From: Rubrobacter xylanophilus DSM 9941
GTDB taxonomy: Bacteria > Actinomycetota > Rubrobacteria > Rubrobacterales > Rubrobacteraceae
Assembly (NCBI RefSeq): GCF_000014185.1
Contig: NC_008148.1
Span: 2,832,001 to 2,896,000 of the forward strand
Reading direction: 5' to 3'
DNA: 64,000 nucleotides
The translations under genes and the position numbers were made by a program. Below are positions 59,257-64,000 of the stretch, one piece after another. Below the pieces are notes generated by a model. That model saw nothing but the letters and a program-made list of their open reading frames with translations. It made no database searches and was not told the origin of the DNA. Within the stretch, counting starts at the first letter, position 1. Every line of letters begins with the position of its first letter.

Positions 59257-60510
59257 CTATACCCCGGAAGCCCGGGAGGTCCGGCCCCGGGAGAGCCCGG
59301 CGAGCGCCTGCAGGAGGCGCTGCATCTCCTCGCGGGTGTTGTAGGGTGCGAGCCCGACCCGGACGAGACCCCCGCTGTCCCGGACCCCGAGCCGCTCGGC
59401 GAGCGTGGAGGCGTAGAAGTCCCCGTCGGCGGCGAAGATCCCCTCCCGCGCGAGCCGGACGCAGACCTCCCGCGGGGAGAGGTTCCCCAGGCGGAAGGCG
59501 AAGGTGGGGGTCTTGGGCACCCCCTCGGGAGCGGCGTAGAGCGTGAGGTCTGGCACCTCGCGAAGGGCGGCGCGCAGCTCGGCGGCGAGGGCGGCCTCGT
59601 GGGCTTCGATCGCGGCCATCCCCGAGACCAGGCGCTCCCGCAACGCGGCACCCCTGCCCAGAGAGGCGACGAACTCCAGCGCGCCCCTCACCCCGGCTAT
59701 CCCCTCGTGGTTCTGGGTGCCCGTCTCCAGCCGCTCCGGGATGCCATCCGGGGCAGGCTGCACCTTGTAGGGCTGGAGCCTCTCGAGCAGCTCCCGCCTC
59801 ACGACGGCGATCCCCACGTGCGGGCCGAAGAACTTGTACGCCGAGCAGGTCAGGATGTCCGCCCCCAGGGCTTCGCGGTCCAGGGGCATGTGCGGCGCCG
59901 CATGCACGGCGTCCACCGCGACGACCGCGCCCGCCGCGTGCGCCCGCTCCGCTATGGCGGAGACGTCGTTCACCGTGCCCACCGCGTTAGAGGCCAGCCC
60001 CACCGCGACGAGCACCGCCGCCCCGTCCACGGCCCGCTCCACATCCTCCGGCTGCAGGGTCAGCGTCCGCGTATCGACCCTCACCCAGCGCGTCCCGGCC
60101 CCCCTCTCCCGGGCGGCCAGGAGCCAGGGGTCCACGTTGGCCCGGTGATCCAACTCCGTAACCACCACGGCGTCCCCCGCGCCCCACCCGCGCGCCAGAG
60201 CCCGGGAGAGGGCGAAGGTCAGGGTGGTCATGTTCTGACCGAAGACGACCTCCTCCGGCGCGGCGTTCAGAAACGCGGCCACCTCCCGGCGGCAGCAGGA
60301 GATCATCTCCTCCGTCTCCACGCTCGTGGCGAAGGCGCCGTGCAGGTTGGCCCCGCCGCCCTCCATGTAGCCGAGCATCGCGTCCATCGCCTGCCGGGCG
60401 ACCTGGGAGCCGCCCGGACCGTCCAGGTACACCACCGGACGGCCGTCCTGCTCCCGGCGCAGCGCGGGGAACTGCTCGCGGACGGCGCGCACGTCGTACG
60501 CCACTCGCAT
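59257..60510 (-). CDS. Class V aminotransferase, cysteine-desulfurase-like
   Basis: 417 residues, NifS/CsdA fold. D-G-P-G-G-S-Q near 30, F-G-x-N-M-T-T-L, E-L-D-H-R-A-N-V-D-P-W, D-A-V-H-A-A-P-H and C-S-A-Y-K-F-F-G-P-H with the PLP lysine; E-T-G-T-Q-N-H-E-G follows. These features fit a subgroup of cysteine desulfurase-like proteins of unknown substrate. ATG 60510 (GGAGG 5 nt upstream) or 60522. Starts 34 nt after menE on the same strand. Confidence 0.85.
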   Translation of the reverse strand: MRVAYDVRAVREQFPALRREQDGRPVVYLDGPGGSQVARQAMDAMLGYMEGGGANLHGAFATSVETEEMISCCRREVAAFLNAAPEEVVFGQNMTTLTFALSRALARGWGAGDAVVVTELDHRANVDPWLLAARERGAGTRWVRVDTRTLTLQPEDVERAVDGAAVLVAVGLASNAVGTVNDVSAIAERAHAAGAVVAVDAVHAAPHMPLDREALGADILTCSAYKFFGPHVGIAVVRRELLERLQPYKVQPAPDGIPERLETGTQNHEGIAGVRGALEFVASLGRGAALRERLVSGMAAIEAHEAALAAELRAALREVPDLTLYAAPEGVPKTPTFAFRLGNLSPREVCVRLAREGIFAADGDFYASTLAERLGVRDSGGLVRVGLAPYNTREEMQRLLQALAGLSRGRTSRASGV

Positions 60511-60544
60511 CCCCTCCTCCATCCGCTCCTCGACGGGGCGGAGT

Positions 60545-61978
60545 CTAACAGAGCCGCGGGCGGCGGCGCAGACCGAGCGCCCGCTCCCGGAAGAACGCCC
60601 GGTCAACCTTCATCCCCCCCGGCGCGTCCTGCGGCCAGGGGTAGAAGGCGACGGGGATCTTGAAGCGCGGGAGCACCCGCTCGAGGGAGCGGGCCGGGTC
60701 GGGCGCGCCCCCCTTTAGGAACGCGACGGGCCGCGCCCCCCACTCCTCGTCCGGGACCGGGACCACCACCGCCTCCTCCGCCCCGGCCTCCCGCCGCAGC
60801 GCCTCCTCTATCTCCTCGGGCTGGACGTTCTCGCCGCCGGAGACGAACAGGTTGTCCCTCCTGCCCCGCACGAGGAGGCGTCCCTCGCCGTCCAGCTCGC
60901 CGAGGTCCCGCGTGTGGAACCACCCCTCCCGGTCGAGCGGCCGCTCGACGGCGTCCCCCTCCACGTAGCCGGCGAAGAGGGTGCGGCCGCGGACCAGGAT
61001 CTCCCCGTCCTCCGCCAGCCTGAGCTCCCTGTGGGGGAGCACCCTCCCGGAGGTGAGGAGCTCCTCCAGCGGGGCGCCGGGCCGGGTGGCCGCCACCTGG
61101 GAGGCCATCTCGGTGAGACCGTAGCTGGTGTGCACCGGGAGGCCGCGCGAGACGGCCTCCTCCAGCAGCCCGGCGGGCATGGCGCTCGCCCCGAGCAGGA
61201 TGGCCTTCAGGCCCTCCGGGGGCCCCTCCCCCCCCTCCCGCAGGAGCCTCAGGAGCTGGGTGGAGACCAGGGAGGCGTGGGTGATCCCGCGCCGCCGGAG
61301 CTCGCTCCCCAGCGGGGCACCGGGCTCCGGGAGCACCATCGCCGCCCCGGCGAGCACGCACCGGAAGACGATGGAGAGCCCCCCCACGTGGTAGAGGGGG
61401 AGCGAGAGCAGCCAGCGGTCGCCGGGGGCGAGCGGTATGTTGCTCGCGGAGCCGAGCGCGCTGTAGTAGTGGTTCCCGAAGGTGTGCAGCGCGGCCTTGG
61501 GGATGCCGGTGCTCCCGGAGGTGAAGACCACGGTGGCCGGGCGGTCGAGGGGTATCGGGCCGGGCGTCGGGGCCTCTGCCGGGCGGCCGGAGAGGATCTC
61601 CTCCGGCCGGAGACACCGGAGGCCGGGGAGCGGCCCCGCGCAGACAACGGCCGCGCACCCCGCCCTGCGCAGCAGGGGCGCCGCGCCCTGCGGGGGCAGG
61701 CGGGTGCTCACCGGGCAGGCCACGGCGCCGGCCCGGAGGAGGGCGAGGAGCAGGATCACGTACCCCGCATCCCCCTCCAGGTACAGCCCGACCCTCCGCC
61801 CGCCGAGCCCCGCCTCCCGCAGCCGGCCGGCCGCGAGCGACACCCTCCGGTCGAGCTCCCGGTAGGTCAGCCGGAGCCCGGGCGCCTCCAGCGCCGCCCC
61901 CTCCGGCCGCTCGCGGGCCGCCTCCCCGAGCGGGCAGGGGACCGGGCCCTGTCGCCCCGCAGGCCCCGCCTTACTCAC
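60545..61978 (-). CDS. menE: o-Succinylbenzoate-CoA ligase
   Basis: 477 residues, AMP-forming ligase: V-F-T-S-G-S-T-G-I-P-K-A, Y-G-L-T-E-M, W-F-H-T-R-D-L-G and a C-terminal G-G-M-K-V-D-R lysine loop. Activates o-succinylbenzoate in menaquinone synthesis; identity rests on the adjacent menC and menB. GTG start lies inside the last codons of menC. Confidence 0.88.
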   Translation of the reverse strand: MSKAGPAGRQGPVPCPLGEAARERPEGAALEAPGLRLTYRELDRRVSLAAGRLREAGLGGRRVGLYLEGDAGYVILLLALLRAGAVACPVSTRLPPQGAAPLLRRAGCAAVVCAGPLPGLRCLRPEEILSGRPAEAPTPGPIPLDRPATVVFTSGSTGIPKAALHTFGNHYYSALGSASNIPLAPGDRWLLSLPLYHVGGLSIVFRCVLAGAAMVLPEPGAPLGSELRRRGITHASLVSTQLLRLLREGGEGPPEGLKAILLGASAMPAGLLEEAVSRGLPVHTSYGLTEMASQVAATRPGAPLEELLTSGRVLPHRELRLAEDGEILVRGRTLFAGYVEGDAVERPLDREGWFHTRDLGELDGEGRLLVRGRRDNLFVSGGENVQPEEIEEALRREAGAEEAVVVPVPDEEWGARPVAFLKGGAPDPARSLERVLPRFKIPVAFYPWPQDAPGGMKVDRAFFRERALGLRRRPRLC

Positions 61979-63041
61979 CCCCTCCGCCCGCGTCCCCCAA
62001 AAGCTCCTCCAGAGCCTCCCGCGCCACCGCGCGGCGGGCGGAGAACGCCGCCCCCACCACGAGGCGCGGGGCGGCGAGCGCGGGGCGGGGTCGGAGCACG
62101 TCGCGGGCGAGGCTGCGGTACGGGTCGAGGCCGGCCGGGGCGCCGCAGGCTGCGGCGAGGGCGAGCAGTCCGAGCGTCCCCACCCCGCTCTCGTAGGCGG
62201 AGCTCACCGCCACCTCCATCCCCAGCTCACGGGCGGCGCGGGCGAAGCGCAGCGTCCGCGAGAGCCCGCCGAGGAGCGTGGGCTTGAGCACCGCGGCGCG
62301 GGCGTAGCGGTGCCCGGCGAGGCCTTCAGGCTCCATCCCGAAGAGCGACTCGTCGAGGGCGACCGGCAGGTTCCCCCGGCGGACCAGCTCCGGCAGGCCC
62401 GCCGGGTCGCGCAGCGGCTCCTCGACGTACAGAAAGCGCAGCCCGGCCGCCGCGAAGCGCAGCGCCTCGGGGAACTCCCAGGCGCGGTTGGCGTCCAGCC
62501 GCAGCGTCACGCTCCCGCCCAGCTCTTCGCCGAGCGAGCGCACGAGCCGGACGTCCTCCTCCACCGGCCGCCCGCCGACCTTGAGCTTGAAGGCGCGGTA
62601 GCCGGCGGCGCGCATCCGGCGGGCCTCCTCCAGCACGGTCTCCGGAGGGCCAGAGAGCAGGGCGCTCACCTCCACCTCCGGCTGCGGGCTCGGGGAGAGC
62701 AGCTCCGGCAGCGGGCGTCCGGAGGCCGCCGCCCGCGCCCCGAGCAGCGCCAGCTCCAGCGCGAAGCGGGCCGAAGGGGGAAGCCCCCCGCGGGGGAGGC
62801 GCGCCTCCTCGAGGTCGAGCCCCAGAAGGCCGGGCAGGACCTTCTGGAGAGCCCGGGCCGCCTGCGCGGGCGTCTCCCGGGAGAAGCCCGAAAGCGGCGC
62901 GGCCTCCCCCCAGCCCGAGGCCCCCTCCGCCTCCAGGCGCAGGAGCACCCCCTCGCGCCGGCGGAGCCCCGCGCCGCCCGCCCCCGCCGGGGGCGCGAGG
63001 GGCAGCGCGTAGCGGTAGAGCCTGTAGCCGGAGATCCTCAG
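61971..63041 (-). CDS. menC: o-Succinylbenzoate synthase
   Basis: 356 residues, enolase superfamily: F-K-L-K-V-G-G (catalytic Lys), L-D-A-N-R-A, V-E-E-P-L, A-L-D-E-S and L-K-P-T-L-L-G-G (second Lys). Dehydrates SHCHC to o-succinylbenzoate. No ATG, GTG or TTG fits the N-terminus; the homologous region begins at a CTG (63041) that overlaps the menB stop as CTGA. I take CTG as the start, with coupling to menB; the next GTG would remove 30 or more conserved residues. Confidence 0.85.
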   Translation of the reverse strand: MRISGYRLYRYALPLAPPAGAGGAGLRRREGVLLRLEAEGASGWGEAAPLSGFSRETPAQAARALQKVLPGLLGLDLEEARLPRGGLPPSARFALELALLGARAAASGRPLPELLSPSPQPEVEVSALLSGPPETVLEEARRMRAAGYRAFKLKVGGRPVEEDVRLVRSLGEELGGSVTLRLDANRAWEFPEALRFAAAGLRFLYVEEPLRDPAGLPELVRRGNLPVALDESLFGMEPEGLAGHRYARAAVLKPTLLGGLSRTLRFARAARELGMEVAVSSAYESGVGTLGLLALAAACGAPAGLDPYRSLARDVLRPRPALAAPRLVVGAAFSARRAVAREALEELLGDAGGGGE

Positions 63042-63889
63042 GGGCGGCGGGGGAACTTCGAGAAGTCCGGCCTGCGCTTCTCCTTGAAGGCGTCGCGGCC
63101 CTCCTGGGCCTCCTCCGTGCCGTAGAAGAGGAGGTTCGCGTCGTGGGCCAGCTGCTGGATGCCGGCGAAGCCGTCCTCGTGGGCGTGGAAGCTCGCCTTG
63201 AGCATCCGCAGCGCGAACGGCGACTTCTCCAGCATCTCCCGGCACCAGCGCACCGTCTCCTCCTCCAGCCGCTCCAGCGGCACCACCGCGTTCACCAGCC
63301 CCATCTGCAGCGCCTCCCGGGCCGTGTACTGGCGGCAGAGGAACCAGATCTCCTTGGCCCTCTTCGGCCCGACGAGCTGGGTGAGGACCGAGGCCCCGTA
63401 GCCGCCGTCGAAGGAGCCGACCCTGGGCCCGACCTGGCCGAAGATGGCGTTCTCCGCGGCGATGGTCAGGTCGCAGAGCACGTGCAGCACGTGCCCGCCG
63501 CCTATCGCGTAGCCGGCGACCATGGCCACGATGGGCTTGGGGCAGCGGCGCATCTGGACGTGGAAGTCCGTGACGTGGAAGCGCCCCACGGAGGCCCCGC
63601 CGGGCGTGCGCCGGGGGTTCTCCGGGTCCTCCAGGTAGCCCGTGTCCCCGCGAACCCGCTGGTCGCCGCCCGAGCAGAAGGCGTCGGGCCCCTCGCCGGT
63701 CAGGATGATCACCCCTATCTCCGCGTCCTCCCTGGCGTCGTCCAGCGCCCGGCTCATCTCGATGACCGTGAGCGGCCGGAAGGCGTTGCGCACCTCGGGG
63801 CGGTTTATGGTGATCTTGGCGATCCCCTCGGCCTTGTGGTACTTGATGTCCGTGAACTCTCCCGCCTCTTTCCAGTCTATAGCAGCCAT
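63038..63889 (-). CDS. menB: 1,4-Dihydroxy-2-naphthoyl-CoA synthase
   Basis: 283 residues, crotonase fold. C-S-G-G-D-Q-R near 73, G-Y-A-I-G-G-G-H for the oxyanion hole, and [14 protein letters not shown], a MenB signature. Closes the second ring of the menaquinone head group. Five nt after menH; TAGAAT ends 6 nt before the ATG inside the menH stop region and might be an internal promoter. Confidence 0.95.
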   Translation of the reverse strand: MAAIDWKEAGEFTDIKYHKAEGIAKITINRPEVRNAFRPLTVIEMSRALDDAREDAEIGVIILTGEGPDAFCSGGDQRVRGDTGYLEDPENPRRTPGGASVGRFHVTDFHVQMRRCPKPIVAMVAGYAIGGGHVLHVLCDLTIAAENAIFGQVGPRVGSFDGGYGASVLTQLVGPKRAKEIWFLCRQYTAREALQMGLVNAVVPLERLEEETVRWCREMLEKSPFALRMLKASFHAHEDGFAGIQQLAHDANLLFYGTEEAQEGRDAFKEKRRPDFSKFPRRP

Positions 63890-63893
63890 GCCT

Positions 63894-64000
63894 CTATTCT
63901 AGACCCCTTTCCTCGAGGAATTCGCGCAGGAGCCGGCCGAACGCCCCGGGACGCTCCAGGTGCACGTTGTGCCCGGCCCCGGGCACGACGGCGGCCCGCA
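63894..64000 (-). CDS. menH: Alpha/beta hydrolase, probable MenH, C-terminal end only
   Basis: Only about 34 C-terminal codons are inside the window: [13 protein letters not shown] with the catalytic His of an alpha/beta hydrolase, then a helix ending in F-L-E-E-R-G. Next to menB, this is most likely SHCHC synthase (MenH). Confidence 0.7.
   Translation of the reverse strand, partial: RAAVVPGAGHNVHLERPGAFGRLLREFLEERGLE

Overview
The window is 64 kb of very GC-rich DNA (70% or more by eye), densely packed with short overlapping operons. Gene content (B12-dependent ribonucleotide reductase with NrdR, menaquinone synthesis, purine degradation through urate), frequent GTG/TTG starts, an unusual liking for ATA isoleucine codons in a high-GC genome, and many promoters whose -10 box lies only 6-10 nt before the start codon suggest a deep-branching actinobacterium of the Rubrobacter type. 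The species is inferred, not measured. No phage, insertion sequence, CRISPR array or replication origin was seen.

Left end (1-7.7 kb, mostly minus strand): a partial membrane-anchored protein, a DUF1059 protein, thymidine kinase, a TVP38/DedA membrane protein, and a glycolate oxidase operon glcD-glcE-glcF followed by a CitE-like acyl-CoA lyase.

Purine and glyoxylate block (7.9-30 kb, plus strand), the centrepiece: an NCS1 nucleobase transporter, hypoxanthine phosphoribosyltransferase, then one long run of 15 tightly linked reading frames: xanthine dehydrogenase (three subunits), an amidohydrolase-type and a CDA-type purine deaminase, an NCS2 permease, uricase, 5-hydroxyisourate hydrolase, OHCU decarboxylase, allantoinase, a DUF3830 protein, an ATCase-like transcarbamylase that lacks the aspartate-binding motif (probable ureidoglycine carbamoyltransferase), carbamate kinase and an asparaginase-type amidase. 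An IclR regulator follows, then the glycerate pathway (hyi, glxR, gcl, glycerate kinase) that consumes glyoxylate. Four similar dyad sites at the promoters of this block look like operators of the IclR protein. Read together: purine -> urate -> allantoin -> ureido compounds -> carbamoyl phosphate (ATP) + glyoxylate -> glycerate. The allantoate-consuming enzyme is not in the window.

Middle (30-47 kb): a truncated glycosyltransferase, gltX, tRNA-Glu with a strong bidirectional terminator, PAP2-like and Yip1-like membrane proteins, a NifU-domain protein, an M24 peptidase, a cupin, msrA, fumC, DUF1802, two tandem membrane-TPR paralogues, a Rieske-DUF2231 protein, a DUF2029 glycosyltransferase, tRNA-Ser, a cation diffusion facilitator, and nrdR-nrdJ with tandem NrdR boxes.

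Right part (47-64 kb): a hairpin-rich non-coding stretch, tadA, an arsenic operon (arsM-arsR-arsC-arsN2) behind two ArsR-type operators, an Nramp-like transporter lacking the metal-binding motifs, and a divergent arginine locus (argC-argR-ACT-argG against argJ-argB-argD-argF) with ARG-box-like sites in the shared control region. The window ends with an aminotransferase and a menaquinone operon menH-menB-menC-menE on the minus strand.
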